Assembly (NCBI GenBank): GCA_036925085.1
Contig: JAUPFP010000004.1
Location: 6,214,001-6,278,000 of the forward strand
Length of the DNA stretch: 64,000 bases
Reading direction: 5' to 3'
Source of the DNA: Brachycybe producta
Taxonomy: Eukaryota > Arthropoda > Diplopoda > Playtdesmida > Andrognathidae
The position numbers and the translations under genes were made by a program. Shown in pieces: positions 34,061 to 45,432 of this stretch. The notes beneath the pieces were generated by a model. That model searched no databases, was not told the origin of the DNA, and saw only the letters and a program-made list of their open reading frames with translations. Positions within the stretch are counted from its first letter, which is position 1; each line of letters opens with the position of its first letter.

Positions 34061-36366
34061 GCCATTGATAGGCTCCAATTTTTTGTAAAATTTGGATGCA
34101 AAAATGTTAAGTGAACGTTTTTTTTTAAAAAAAAAGTTGTTCAGATTGTTTTCAAAACTAGAATGGTAAAAGATTATGTCAAAAGTTTTTTTCATGGAAA
34201 TATCTTTTTAAAAGGTATCATCATTAAAAAAAAAACTTTTAACATCATCACTAACTATTTCAATTTCTAAAACACTTTGAAATTTTTTTCGTAATGTTTC
34301 TCCTGAAAAACGTTCGCTTGAAAAGTAGTTTTTTTTCCCAAAACAAATTGTTTACTCAGCCACCTTAACATTTGCTTGCTACCTTTTTATAGAGGTGGAC
34401 AGAGAAGGAGAGAGAGTACATTCATATTACATAATTATGCAAGCAATGGACAGTGGACTCGACATTGACACAAAACAAGTCCAAAAGCACAAACACACGG
34501 GGAGGGAGGGAGGGAGAGAGAAAAGGAAAAACAGAGAATTTATATTTCTATCTAAAGCGCTTTCATTTCCATGTTATATCAGCGAGTAAGTCTTGAAATG
34601 AGAATTTAGAAATGTTATGGATGAAGCAAATGTTGGGTCTTATATGTATGTATGCGTGTGGCTATGCATAGGTCAACATACAAAGGTCTACGACTGCAAA
34701 ATATACACAAACACACACATAAACGATGACTGTTAGAAAAGCTTTCCAGTAAAACCTAACGGCTGGCTGCAACCAACACAAATATCGATCCATGAGTTTG
34801 CAATACTGTCGTTTTGACTAGTTTTCTTTCAACCTTCACTAACAAATGGCGCCTATGACGACCTCATGGCCACATGATTATGAATGGACCTCATGTAGTA
34901 TAAATGTATGCATGCCAAACAACATCCCTGGGTTTATGTTTATTATAATAAAACATTGCATCGTGTTACACTATTTCTTTTTCCTCTTTGGTCTCTTAAC
35001 TGCAGCTAGGCTCACCCATTATTTTTTTTTTAGAGACCCAATGAAAATGTAAAATAGGGTACTTTTTAAGCAAATAGTAAAGAACAAACAGTAAAGCCTG
35101 AGCCAAACATGGAGATAAATGTCAAAGAAAATAGAAGAAAAAAAAAAAGCCGTAGCACGAAGTAAATTCAGTTTTCATTTTCTGTTTGCAAATGATGAAC
35201 ACACATGAAGAACAGAAATGTGACACTCGATGTCATTAGAACAGGCGACTGATTGCGTGGCATACTGAATAAACTCCAAACCAGTGCCGTAAAACTTACG
35301 CCCTCTCTCAAATTTTTAGTGGGCCCCACCACTATTAAACAAATTTCATACCTTTAAAAATTGCTTCTTCCTGTCCGGGGAGCTTTCTGGAGTTAACAGG
35401 ATTTTCTAGTCTTAATTATTTTCCATGTAAGGGGACCTTGGTTTGTGTTAATGACACCATAAACTTCCTCAGGACTCCAGCTTCTGTAAAGAAAGCCTTA
35501 TTTTATTGAATATTAATCAGTCAATGTATAAAAAAATACATTAGAACTCTGTTCAAAGTATGCAAATTAAAGTTCTAGTGTCACGTTTTCTTCTTCAATT
35601 TGGGACATAAAGAAAGGTAAAGCAACGCTTTCTTTTACAAGGTGCTTTTTGAAACTGTTTGTTCTCGTGGCTAACAGCAGTTTGTGCGTTTGGTGAAATC
35701 CACTGCTGTTATAATAGATTTTAAAGAACTGCCGCCTGTATGCTTTAGGCGTATTCCACCTATAGTTAATCAAGTCCAGTTAGTGTTGGCTATGAGCCAC
35801 TGGTGGCATCTTTTCTGAGCTCATACACTACTGCCGTTGCAAAACGGCGTGCCTCAGATCTCTGGGAGCCGTGGGTACCTACTGTTAGCTATCGCGTTTG
35901 CTAGTCTGTCTCTTGCTAGTATTTTCTAAGGTAGATTGATTACATTTGTAATGCAAGGCAGTGCGTCAGGGCCTCCATCACACGTACAATCTTGTTGTTC
36001 GTGCAGTTTTAATCGGAAGAGTAATGCTGTTAACAGCAGGCAAGGTCATTACTCTACTTTAGTATGGCGGAAATAGTTAGCATTCTGAGTGTGACAGCCA
36101 GCAAATGCTGCATGTTTCAAGCATCAGTTTTATTTGCTTTTGCCCACTAACAATGAACAAAGGCTTTAAAGCCAACACTGTTTTCAAACATTTATCGAAT
36201 GCGGTCCAACCTCAAGCTTCTGATGGACAATGCCTCGCATTGTTTAATGGAATGTATTCTTGTTTCCACCGTTTATGTGCACTAAAATATGGTCAGCTTT
36301 TTCGGTTATGTTTTTCTTCTTGTTGCATGAAGAATGCTAACTAAATTTGCGTTGGACCTTAGAAGT
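34061..36366. other. Non-coding sequence
   Basis: No gene is supported. A 68-codon minus frame at 35567-35773 and an 79-codon plus frame at 36105-36344 have no recognisable domain or splice context. Confidence 0.45.
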
Positions 36367-36370
36367 TTGA

Positions 36371-36932
36371 AGAGACTAATTACATCCATCTTATCAAAAT
36401 ATTTTCAAGAATTATTCAACGATTCCCAAAACGATTTTTAAAATTTAAAATAAGTCATTAATATAATTTAAAAAAATTAAAAATCAGTTGACTTCATATA
36501 AATGAACTTTAACAGATAGATGCGCCACCAAACAACAGACATTGGCAACAAAACTCCCCAAAGTCTACCCCTCTACTCGAATTCTGATGTGTTGTCACCA
36601 GCTCACATTACTTTCATTTCAAAGTACTATGAATTTAATATTTGAATTATTCCGTATGGAAGGTTGTATTGAGTTGAATATGAATAGTTAATACCTATAT
36701 ATTTCATTAAGGAATTCTGGAAATGTGAGGTGACAACCTTTGTCACAAAAATGTGGGGGGGGGGAGACTTTCGTTTTTGGAAATTTAAAATGGCGTCGTT
36801 TTTTTGACTCAGGAAAAGATACTTCGTTTTTATGGTTTTATTGACTGATTTTAAAATTTAAAAATCATTTAACAATCGTTTGGTAAGTCTGGACAATATT
36901 TTGAAAATATATTTCTGGAGGCAATGGTCTCT
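36371..36932 (+). mobile_element. TTAA-family element, best full-length copy (562 bp)
   Basis: Left end AGAGACTAATTACATCC and right end GGAGGCAATGGTCTCT form an inverted repeat. The right flank is TTAA (36933-36936) and the left TTGA. Blocks shared with seven other copies run the length of the element. Long internal homology between its halves makes it partly palindromic. A TTAA target fits piggyBac or Kolobok; no transposase is present. Confidence 0.8.
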
Positions 36933-37163
36933 TTAACACAATACTATTTATATAGAAAACGTGGGCTAAAAATTACACAATTTGTTTTTCTAATATTGTA
37001 AGTATTGTATGTTTTTTCAGATTTGTGTGTTCTTTGAGTAATTCTGGCAAGTTGGTGAATTTAAGCACGTGGCTTGACTATCTCGGACTCGCAGTTAGCA
37101 AATCAGCCTTTAGTATTTGGGCTTGCGTGTCTGTTTTTGTACCTTTGGTTAGCAGTTTTGCAC

Positions 37164-37311
37164 ACAGGCAGTTGTGCCCAGCATTAGAATTTCTTTCCCC
37201 CCCCCCGCCCTTTTATGACGTCAGACTAAGTAACAAACCAATAAGAAATTGATGACGCTCATAAAAGGGCCGGGGCAAAAGAAATTCTAGTGCTGGGCAC
37301 ATTTGCCTGTG
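37164..37311. mobile_element. hAT-like MITE, type B
   Basis: ACAGGCAGTTGTGCCCAGCA at the left and GGGCACATTTGCCTGT at the right, with a C-run inside the left arm. Flanks TTTTGCAC (37156-37163) and TTTTGTAC (37312-37319) agree at 7 of 8. Confidence 0.8.
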
Positions 37312-37395
37312 TTTTGTACTTGTGTGATTTCAATGACAGCTTTTTTTAAGTCTGTTATACTGTTAGCTCTCACATACCGATTTACTCATGTCATT

Positions 37396-37592
37396 CTCTT
37401 AGAAATCGGGACAAACAGAAGTTGGCACCGCCCTTTTTATGACGACCGGCAACTTCTAATTGGTTGGTTATGTAGTCTGACGTCACATGTTCCGTCCTTT
37501 TCAACGTCGAACCACACAACAAACCAATTAGAATTTGCCGGTCGTCATAAAAAGGGTGGGGCCAACTTCTGTTTGTCCCGATTTCTAATTGC
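37396..37592. mobile_element. hAT-like MITE (CTCCGCCC core)
   Basis: TTAGAAATCGGGACAAACAG at the left and its inverse ending CGATTTCTAATTGC at the right; CACCGCCC/GGGTGGGG arms; TCTGACGTCACATG in the centre. The outermost bases are eroded. Confidence 0.75.
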
Positions 37593-38385
37593 ATTTCATT
37601 TTCACATCTTTCTTCTTCACTTTCTGGATATTTGTACTTTAGTTCTCCTTTCTTTTCTTTTTTTCATAAAATAAATATTGTTATAAATATGTAAGTGGAT
37701 GATATTTTTTTGTATTTCAGTAGCTTAGCAGTGTTTGTATCGAGCAGCTTAAAATAGAGATTGTCTCTATGTTATATTGCATAATAGCTAAAATATTTAT
37801 AAAATGAAATATTCATAATGCTTGCTTGCATGCACGATTTGCTATTAAAGTAGATTTAGCAAAAAAAAAAAAAAGATAGGACTGAAATTTATGGTGGCAA
37901 TTTTTTTTTCATACTCTTGTTTGTATAAGAAGAAATCACTAACTTAGTCAGGTGCATAGATCTCTATAGGAAACCCTATCCTACACCTACAGTATGTGTA
38001 TACTGTATGGTTATCAACATGTAACAACATTTTGTTATATTTGTAGCAAGTAATTTTAAGGAAAAGTAAATTGTATCGGTGCGTATAGCACCCATGTTCA
38101 TTGTGTCATGCACGGAACTTAAGCACAGATTTATTGTTTAGAAACATGGGTTATTTTTTTAATTCATACCAAATTAGTATGGAGTGTATATTGCTATTGA
38201 GAAAGAATTCCTCGGTTATAAAACAACTTCACCCTAATTTTATAAATCAATCATGACTATGAAAAACAAAAAGGAAGAAAGAAAAGTGATGCCCATTGGT
38301 TTCTACTTCTTACATATAATTATGTAAGGTAGAAACTGGTTGTCTTGTTAACTTTGGATGGAATGTAATTAAAGAACAACAAATA
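37593..38385. other. Non-coding sequence
   Basis: No gene or repeat was recognised. Confidence 0.5.
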
Positions 38386-38754
38386 GGCTTGCCAACTTTC
38401 CTCCTTTGTGGAGGACCCCGTCCTCCATGAAGGCAAACATGACAGACAATTAGAAATCGGGACATACAGAAGTTGGCTCCGCCCTTTTTATAACGACCAG
38501 CAACTTCTAATTGGTTGGTTATGTAGTCTGACGTCACATGCTCCGCCCCTTTTCAACGTCGAACTACAACAAACCAATTAGAAGTTGCCGGTCGTCATAA
38601 AAAGGGCGGAGCCAACTTCTGTATGTCCCGATTTCTAATTGCCTGTCAAACATGTCCTCCACGCAACAAATTGTGTAAAAACTTAAATACGTTCGTGGTG
38701 GATGGTCCTGGCCGGTCTTCCGAATGGAGGACTGTCCTCCACAGGTGGCAAGCC
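38386..38754. repeat. Inverted-repeat element (GGCTTGCC ends), copy 2, carrying a hAT MITE
   Basis: GGCTTGCCAACTTTCCTCC at the left mirrors GGTGGCAAGCC at the right, with TCCTCC/GGAGGA words inside. It is interrupted at 38442-38646. Without the insert it matches 8865-9070. Confidence 0.75.
38442..38646. mobile_element. hAT-like MITE (CTCCGCCC core), TSD CAAACATG, reference copy
   Basis: 205 bp, ACAGACAATTAGAAATCGGG to the inverse ending CTAATTGCCTGT. The duplication CAAACATG is perfect (38434-38441 and 38647-38654). The related element at 8953-8960 has a single CAAACATG, an empty site. The left and right 75 bp are near-perfect inverse copies, and the centre reads AGTCTGACGTCACATGCTCC. Confidence 0.95.
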
Positions 38755-38770
38755 TAACCAACAACAGTAA

Positions 38771-39050
38771 AGGCGGATTTACTAAAGGCACAATTACTAG
38801 TGAGTTGAAGAGGAGAATTGTATGAGCTGAAAGCAGAAATGTTATACCATCTTATGCTTCTCCTTTATCAGCTCTGACATTTACATGTGTAAGTTGAATA
38901 TGAAAGATTTCAGCTGAAGCAACAAGTTCGAGCTTAAAATGCATTCCAGCTTACGTCTAATGTAGATATAGATTATTAGATATTTTAGCTCATTTGTAGC
39001 TAGTCACCTATAGTGATGTCATCATCACATGATGCCCATCAGCCAATAGG
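38771..39050 (+). repeat. TWA-type repeat, CAGCTGAA words, left end
   Basis: AGGCGGATTTACTAAAGGCA after TAA (38768-38770), then AGCTGAAAGCAGAAATG, TTTCAGCTGAAGC, and GATGTCATCATCACATGATG. The right end is not defined. Related blocks are at 39800-39960 (GCTGAAGTATCTGACAC, GATGTCATCACATGATG) and 40211-40330. Confidence 0.5.
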
Positions 39051-39790
39051 AATGTAAAAATGATATTACATGCAAACAATTATCTTAACAAGCTGAAGGC
39101 ACTTTGGTCCTTTTCATTGAGTTGCTGGAGGCTCCAGGCAGAGGGACTCAGGCTGTGTCTGAGTGCCTTCTGCTGGATACTCCTCTATTTTAGGAGTACA
39201 GAAACCCAATATAGTTCGAATACACAACACTTACACAGGTTTATGTATAATAAAATATCACTCTTTACTAACTCTGTTACATTATTATTAACACTCTTTA
39301 CATTATTATTTTGCTCTAAGTCAGGCTTAACTCTCAGACTGAACTCTACACTCTGACTCTCTAGAACTGACTGTGTAGAACTGACTGTTCCACTCAGTGT
39401 CAAAACTCTGACTGTGACTCACACTCAAGTCTCAAGCTCACTTGTCCGGTCTCCTGGGAGGGGCAACTGTCACCACAGGGCTCAATGATTGACCAACTGG
39501 GCCAATCATTGCCCTGGGCCGGGGATATTAACTTTTAAGGAAAGATATTTTTGGGACTCTATTCCCAATTTTCTCACGGTCGGACTTGGTTCCACGAATT
39601 CACTAGAATTCGGGCCACCCAAGTCTGAACATCTGTGCACCAAGGGGTGCCATACTGTCAAGACTAAATTTTTGACTAAAGTGTTTCACCTTCTGTTTCT
39701 ACAGGGTGTCACATTAAGCTGACTAATAAATGCACCTTTACAGTTTGTAGCTTAAGTTGTGCGAGCCCTCTGTATTCATTTTGTAATATT
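39051..39790. other. Unassigned sequence with CTGACT words
   Basis: Repeated CTGACTGT/ACTCTGACT words at 39330-39420 and a less AT-rich stretch, but no supported gene. Possibly an insertion within the surrounding CAGCTGAA repeats. Confidence 0.4.
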
Positions 39791-40348
39791 AAGATGAAAT
39801 ATTTTAGCTGAAACTACTAGTGCCAGCTGAAACTTGAAAGTTTGTTGAGCTGAAGTATCTGACACTATCAGATATGTCAGCTTATTGTAGCTAGAAAGCA
39901 AGTGATGTCATCACATGATGAATATCAACCAATGGAGGTGTACACCCCAGCAGACAAATAAGTTTGAGGAAGGCTGAATACTAAATAGCCACCAAACCTA
40001 ACCTCACCAAATAGCCAACTAATTTCATCTGAACTAGAAGGCTGATCTTTGTTTGTAGAGCTTGGTTTTTTTCCATCTAATAGTGTAAAAGCTTACTGAT
40101 GATCAGCGAAGCTACAGCTGAAATATTTCATTTTCAGTGCAATACTACTGTAAATTAGCCATAAGTTTTTTGTTATTGCATATAAGACGTAGTGTTAATA
40201 AAGTTGTTAAAGGCAGATGTACCAATTATCTGAAGAAAAGGATTGCAGGAGCTGAAGCAGAAATGGTCTATGCCAGCTGTATATTTATTAGGGATGTGAA
40301 TCTTCAGCTGAAGTGTTAGGTTGGAGCTGAAAATGCATTTCTCTATTG
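39791..40348 (+). repeat. CAGCTGAA-word repeats
   Basis: AGCTGAAACTACTAGTGCC, TTGAGCTGAAG and GATGTCATCACATGATGA at 39800-39930 parallel 38930-39030. AGGCAGATGTACCAATTATC from 40211, after TAA, parallels the left end at 38771. The boundaries between copies are not resolved. Confidence 0.5.
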
Positions 40349-40682
40349 TAGTATTTCCCAATTTGATTTGGCCACGAAACCCTTTTATAGTCTTTAGAAC
40401 AATTAACGGAATTCCAAAGTATTTTTTAGAAATACCTTGCATGATACCATATACTTGGCTAGAAAAATACCAGAAACAAGGAGATATGGATAAAAACTAA
40501 ATAGGCACACGCACTCTTAATAAAATGCTAATTGGGGTATCAGATTCACTGTTTTATTTTTTTTTACGTTGTGAAATTCATTATTTTGTTTTTTTGTAAT
40601 TTTCTGCTATTTCTGGTGGAAACCCCTCACTTTTACCTAATGGAATACCAGGGTTCTGTGGAACACTATTTGAGAATCGCTG
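40349..40682. mobile_element. hAT-type MITE, 334 bp, TSD CTCTATTG
   Basis: Left end TAGTATTTCCCAATTTGATT and right end AACACTATTTGAGAATCGCTG are imperfect inverse copies, with CGAAACCC/GGGTTCTGTGG inside. The perfect 8-bp duplication CTCTATTG lies at 40341-40348 and 40683-40690. Ends of this kind belong to a hAT group known across animals. Confidence 0.88.
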
Positions 40683-40690
40683 CTCTATTG

Positions 40691-41168
40691 TAGTTTGTGG
40701 TCAACAGCTAGTTGTGGCAATTTCATTATGTAATAAAAACCATTTCATAAGGAAACAACAGGAACTATTGAAGGAACTGCCTCTTTATGCTGCTGCAATG
40801 TTTTCTAAATGAAGATTTTTACAGAAATAAAGGGTGAAAATTTTCCTGTCTTGATAATCAAGTCTAGCAAAGTTCAGAGCATTTGAACTTGTTGCAATTT
40901 GTGCTTGAGATAGGCCTGTGTTTGTAGAGTACGGTGGTTTTTTTTTTGTCACGTTATGTTCTGTCCCAAAGACAGAAACCTAATGACAATTGCAATGTGT
41001 TTTGGTGCAGGTGAAATACTGCATTGTCAGAAAATTAAGAGCCTCGTATAAGTCATGCATAAAATCCTCTGCGTGAGAGTTCCATTGTGTTACCAACCTA
41101 GAAATAAATAAGCAGTGAGTACTATGAATCGGTCTGTGCGAAATTCCCCTAATTTTTTTGAAGAGTGG
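40691..41168. other. Non-coding sequence
   Basis: No gene was seen. Confidence 0.5.
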
Positions 41169-41176
41169 TCACTTCA

Positions 41177-41369
41177 CAGGCAATTGTGCCCAGGATTACA
41201 ATTTCTTTTGCTCCGCCCTTTTATAACGTCAGACCAAGTAACACACCAATTAGAAATTGAAAAGGGCGGAGCATGTGACATCAGACCAAGTAACAAACCA
41301 ATTAGAAATTGATGACGTTCATAAAAGGGCGGAGCAAAAGAAATTCTAATGCTGGGCACAATTGCCTGT
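41177..41369. mobile_element. hAT-like MITE, type B, with internal duplication
   Basis: ACAGGCAATTGTGCCCAGGA to GGGCACAATTGCCTGT. Flanks GTCACTTC (41169-41176) and ATCACTTC (41370-41377) agree at 7 of 8. The segment ACCAATTAGAAATTGA with GGGCGGAGCA occurs twice, so the copy is longer than others of its type. Confidence 0.85.
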
Positions 41370-41419
41370 ATCACTTCTGCCCAGATATAATGTCCTGCAC
41401 AGATTATTTGAAGTACAGG

Positions 41420-41602
41420 CATGTGAAGACAGGGGCACGTAGACTTGTGCTCCGCCCATTTACGAGCGTTAGACCAAATATCAACCAATTGGATATTAAA
41501 AAGGGCTGGGCATGTGACTTCTGACCACATAACAAACCGATTAGAAGTTGCCTGTCCTCATAAAAGGGGCTGAGCAAACGTCTGCGTGTTCCTGTCTTTA
41601 CT
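41420..41602. mobile_element. hAT-like MITE, type E (GACAGG..ACG..AGAC arms)
   Basis: AGACAGGGGCACGTAGACTT at the left mirrors GTCTGCGTGTTCCTGTCTTT at the right. CTCCGCCC on the left faces GGGGCTGAGC on the right and ATGTGACTTCTGACC lies between. A right-half relative is at 52300-52385. Confidence 0.7.
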
Positions 41603-42293
41603 TGCTTGTATTTGAAGTTGGTTTTTAGACAAGAATTTCTATCATTCATTTAAAAATGTTAAGACTAAAATCTGTAATCCTTGCAAGCTAAGTGTTCCAA
41701 CCAAGTTACAAAATCATTGTTCTACAATATTTTTTTTAGTTCCGGTGTCGCTAAAATTAAAATTTTATTTATTTTTTACCTATTTAAAATAGGTAAAAAA
41801 ATAAATTGTTACATTTTTTTTCATTATTATCAATCGCAAGGACCGGAGGGGGGGGGGGGGGGGGGGTGTTTAAGATCAAAGTGTCTTTTTCTTGGTTTTT
41901 TCTGTCTGATTGTCTGTCTTGTCTGGAACGCTTACTTTATTGTTTTACAACCTTTTTTTCTTTGTTCCGCTTCATTTCACTACAATGGAAAAGCACTAAT
42001 TTTTTTTTTATCTTGGATGTTCTTTTAAATTCATTGTCTACTTTTACCGTTCCCACCTGTTTCTTTTTTTTATCGAAATAAGGAAATTTCTTGTCTAGAT
42101 GTTGGATTAAAAACTGATCAATCTTTTATGCCAACAACTTGTATAAAGTAAATTGTATGTTACACACCCTCAAGAAAAAAATTTCATTTCATTGCCATCA
42201 AAAAAAAGTTTCTACAATTTCATACGACTTTGAATTAAACTGCTGCTTTTGTGAAAAAAAAAATAGATAACTTCAAAGAAGTACTTACATGTA
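41603..42293. other. Non-coding sequence with a G-run
   Basis: A 19-base G-run at 41848-41866 and an inverted TTTTACCTATTTAAAATAGG at 41775-41795. No gene was seen. Confidence 0.5.
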
Positions 42294-42318
42294 CAGGATG
42301 TCCCATAAGTTAAAAATA

Positions 42319-42599
42319 TCATCATTTTATATATATTAAGCTCTGTCTGTGTATAACGCTGTACAAACAAGGACAAAAACGCTTAAGCACGTCGGAGTTT
42401 ATTTAAATTTAAATGAACCGGTTTTTTTCCTTCTCATGGTCAACTTCTTGTTGGGCTCTCCCGATCCAAGAACCCAAACAATATCAAGGTGCTTATAAAA
42501 AAAATGCAAGCGGTCAAGGCAAATTACTTCATGACAACCGGACATTCACACAAAATTAAACTAGATGCTCCCGTTATTTATGACGGGTTACTCCACTAG
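42319..42599 (+). mobile_element. Non-autonomous Helitron, 281 bp, reference copy
   Basis: Starts TCATCATTTTATATATATTA after a host A. It ends with hairpin CCCGTTAT/ATGACGGG, TTACTCCA, CTAG, before a host T. Both canonical Helitron ends (A|TC ... CTAG|T) are present. It shares the middle block TCCCGATCCAAGAACCCAAA with the copies at 4895, 24867 and 27392 (inverse orientation there). A foreign terminus TACAGGATGTCCCATAAG lies just upstream at 42294. Confidence 0.82.
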
Positions 42600-42869
42600 T
42601 GGAATAATATTGAGAATGTTGAACGTACGTGGCAACACATGTAACACTATTAGTCTTGACATCATTGGTTGTGTGTTTGTTGACAGGGTTGTGGACACAT
42701 TGAGCACGTTCTGTTAATAAAAGACAACTGTATTACCATGTTTATCGTTAGCATGATTCCAATGATATAGTATGGGTATTCCAGTTAGTATGATTTCCAA
42801 ATTAGTTTATGTACCAGTATGTTTAAGAAAATTGTACGTGGTCAATGTCACAAACCACAGTCTAGTGAT

Positions 42870-43205
42870 ATATGTAAAGCATTCTATGTGGGAAGGGGTG
42901 ACGAGTCAAGGAAAATTAAGAGATTTTCGCCAAGACTAGTCTTTTTCACCCTGAGGGTTATGTGCCAATAGAATACTCTTCCTAAACAGGCTATTGATGA
43001 TGTCATTAATGAATTGTGTGTTTAAATTTTCATGACTGCATTTATATTTTTGTTTATGTTTGCAATGCAAGTTATTTTTTTGTAGTTATTACAGTATATA
43101 TTCACAATGCATCTTGCAGCACTTGGATCTGAAGATCCCTTTGCCATAGGCCAACCGTGCTGCTTGCAGAGTATTTTTTTTTCTAATTGTAATAATTGTA
43201 AAAAC
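42870..43205 (+). pseudogene. LINE 3' end fragment
   Basis: A frame with one stop reads SRLVFFTLRVMCQ, stop, NTLPKQAIDDVI, which matches the RxWNxLP region of LINE reverse transcriptase with the tryptophan codon converted to a stop. A putative 3' UTR with TGCAGCACTTGGATCTGAAG follows. Confidence 0.5.
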
Positions 43206-43550
43206 TAGAGGTGGTACGAATCCTAAATTTTTTCGAATCCAAATCCAAATCGGTTCTCGAATCTCATGAATCCTTCATAAAAGAATTCTATTATTCGTTA
43301 AGAAAATACAAATAAATGAAATGATATTAAAATATTAAGGAAAAACACAGTGTGACACTCAGGGTCGCCATAAGGTTATATTGGTGATCCGGGTTGCAAC
43401 AATCACCGGTTTTTTTGTTAGTGATCGCTTCTGTTGCACGTCACTTGAGTTAAAACTAATTTTACCAAAGTTTTTAACAGTTTTTTTTTTATCTTAGGAT
43501 TCGAAAGACCGAACGTGAAGTTTCGAGTTTTCGAATAGCCCATAACTAGT
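43206..43550. repeat. CGAATCC-word inverted-repeat element
   Basis: AGAGGTGGTACGAATCC and several CGAATCC words at the left face GGATTCGAAAGACCG and TTTTCGAATAGCCC at the right. The start resembles a hAT family end, but no 8-bp duplication was found. Confidence 0.45.
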
Positions 43551-43997
43551 AGAAACTCATGAGACATCTTGTAGTTTTATGTATTACAATCTGTAGTCTC
43601 TTCATACCAGTACTCTTAAAACTCCACCCGCCCAAATTGCACTGCAGTGAAATAACAGGAAGAAAAAAAATAGAACAGAAATAAATATCTAGTTTTTATT
43701 CACGAACAAAAAAAGAGAAACCTTTTCGATGAATAAGTAAAAAAAAAACGAAATTTTTGTAGTGAAATTTTTTTGTGTCATCAGGCGTAAAGGAACTTTA
43801 TGAGGACTTTTAATAAGATTTTTAGGCTCTAGGATGGCATTGCTTTACGGTTCACAACCTTGATACATACAGAGTGATTGAAAAGTCATCCAATGTTTTT
43901 TTTTTTAAATGTTATTAACATGTTGAGGCTTGACAAAGGAATTCTAAAAGGAGGTGTCCAATATAGAAATGAAGTGTACAGCATACAAATCAATGGC
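43551..43997. other. Non-coding sequence
   Basis: No gene was seen. Confidence 0.5.
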
Positions 43998-44145
43998 ATG
44001 CCTCCATCCGGAATATTGCAGCACCGTTGGGAGTCTCCAAACTGCAGAGTTAGTTCATTCTGTTGAAATGGTTCATTGTTGGGCTGCTAGGTTTGTTTGG
44101 ACAAATATTAGATTAATGAGAGTGTGACAAAAATGCTTTTGGAGT
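43998..44145 (+). pseudogene. LINE reverse-transcriptase fragment
   Basis: The plus frame reads CLHPEYCSTVGSLQTAELVH then SVEMVHCWAARFVWTNIRL. It is the same region as LEYCCSVWNPLTVTLTHSVE and MVQHKAARFVCG in the minus-strand fragment at 56102-56275, so both come from one LINE family. Cut off by a hAT MITE at ~44146. Confidence 0.65.
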
Positions 44146-44273
44146 TTGGTTTGTTACTGGGTCTGATGTCACATGCTCCGCCCTTTTTATTTCTAATTGG
44201 TTGATATTTGGTCTTGACTTTCATAAAAGGGCGGAGCAAAAGAAATTCTGAAGCTGTCTACCAGATGCCTGTC
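44146..44273. mobile_element. hAT-like MITE, type C, right part
   Basis: TTTGTTACTGGGTCTGATGT, CTCCGCCC and GGGCGGAGC precede the right end AAGCTGTCTACCAGATGCCTGT. The left arm is missing or very short. Confidence 0.65.
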
Positions 44274-44292
44274 CAACAAAGACATTTGGCGC

Positions 44293-44716
44293 CAGGGGCG
44301 TAGCTAGGCAACCGCAAGACCCGCAACTGCGGGGGGGGGGGGGGGGGAGCGCAGAAGGTTTGGGGCGCAAAAAACAAAATGAAAGTCGATGTATTTTCAA
44401 AAATAATTGAATAAATTGAGTGATTCCGAATTGCTTGCTTAATTTATTCAGTTAATTTCGAAAATAAATCGACTTTCATTTAATATTTACTTTTAAAAAA
44501 TACTTATACCAGTAAGTCTTCATAGAGGGGATCTTCTAGAGAGGAATCTTCAATGGGCACGGCGGAGCGGTCGAAACAATGGTAGGAATAGTCAGGAAAA
44601 TAGTAAGAACAGTCGGAAGGTTAATTTTAGTTCAATGAAGCTTGTTGCAGGGTGGTTGTGGGCGCAGCCTCCATTTTTTAAAGAACTATTAAATCAAATT
44701 AGTCCATTGTTCTACT
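44293..44716 (+). mobile_element. hAT-type element with CAGGGGCGTAGCTAGG end
   Basis: Left end CAGGGGCGTAGCTAGGCAAC, a G-run, then TTTGGGGCGCAAAAAACAAA and a ~45-bp palindromic segment (TCGACTTTCATT arms). The inverse relative at 49826-50423 ends CCTAGCTACGCCCCTG. The right end and the duplication are not resolved. Confidence 0.6.
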
Positions 44717-45432
44717 GTTTCCTAATTTGATTAGCTGCTGCTTGGTTTTGGTTGATTTCAAGCAACTGAGTCATTATCGAATATTAGAATTAAAAAATGA
44801 ACCTTTAGAATATTTACTGAAAAAGTGATATAACCTTATAGCCTTTCCACTTCCCTTGGAATCTGATTGGGTAGTTTGTTTTTAACGCTTGGCTCTACTT
44901 CAAATATCAAACCAAATGAAACCTTTAGAAAGCAAAGTAAGCATTAGCAGCAGTTTGCTTTTTATAGATGCATTAAAAAGCAAATGGGCAGGAATGTGAA
45001 AAACAACAAAAATCAATGCAAAAGCTTAGCTTCCAAGCCACTGAAAGCGAATATGTAATCTATTGCAGCTTTCAACTCTGGCTTGTTTTTTTTCTGAGCA
45101 TATGACAATCATGACCGCGGTTAAGTTTGAAGTAAACCAGTGCATAAAAATACTGCCGTTATGAATGTTTCCACCACAAGCAAGTGCGAAAAACAACATG
45201 CCTCTACTTTATACGTAAGTGTAGTTTGATTGTCTAAAATGGCGTTTGCGTTCGGAAAGTGTTGTTGTAGGTGACTACTGACACTTTTACATCTTTCCCA
45301 TTATTCCAACATAGTCCTTTTTCAAATGAAACCTATGGTATGCAGTCATTGGCGTAGGTGGAGTTTGTGCCGCCTTGGGCGGTTCTTGAGCTTGCCGCCC
45401 CTCTCTCACGAAAAACACACCCCAATACACGT
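44717..45432. other. Non-coding sequence with a hAT-like end fragment
   Basis: CATTGGCGTAGGTGGAGTTT followed by GTGCCGCCTTGGGC at 45350-45384 looks like another hAT terminus, unpaired. No gene was seen. Confidence 0.45.

Noticed and set aside
35567..35773. 68-codon minus frame with balanced composition
   Set aside because: No domain, no convincing splice site and no second exon. Could be real but there is no support.
37303..37674. 123-codon open frame and others containing KGGANFCMSRFLI or NRSWLRPFYDDRQ
   Set aside because: These residues recur in many frames (16.6, 31.1, 33.8, 37.4, 38.4, 62.8 kb) only because they all translate the same hAT MITE. The conservation is that of the DNA repeat, not of a protein.
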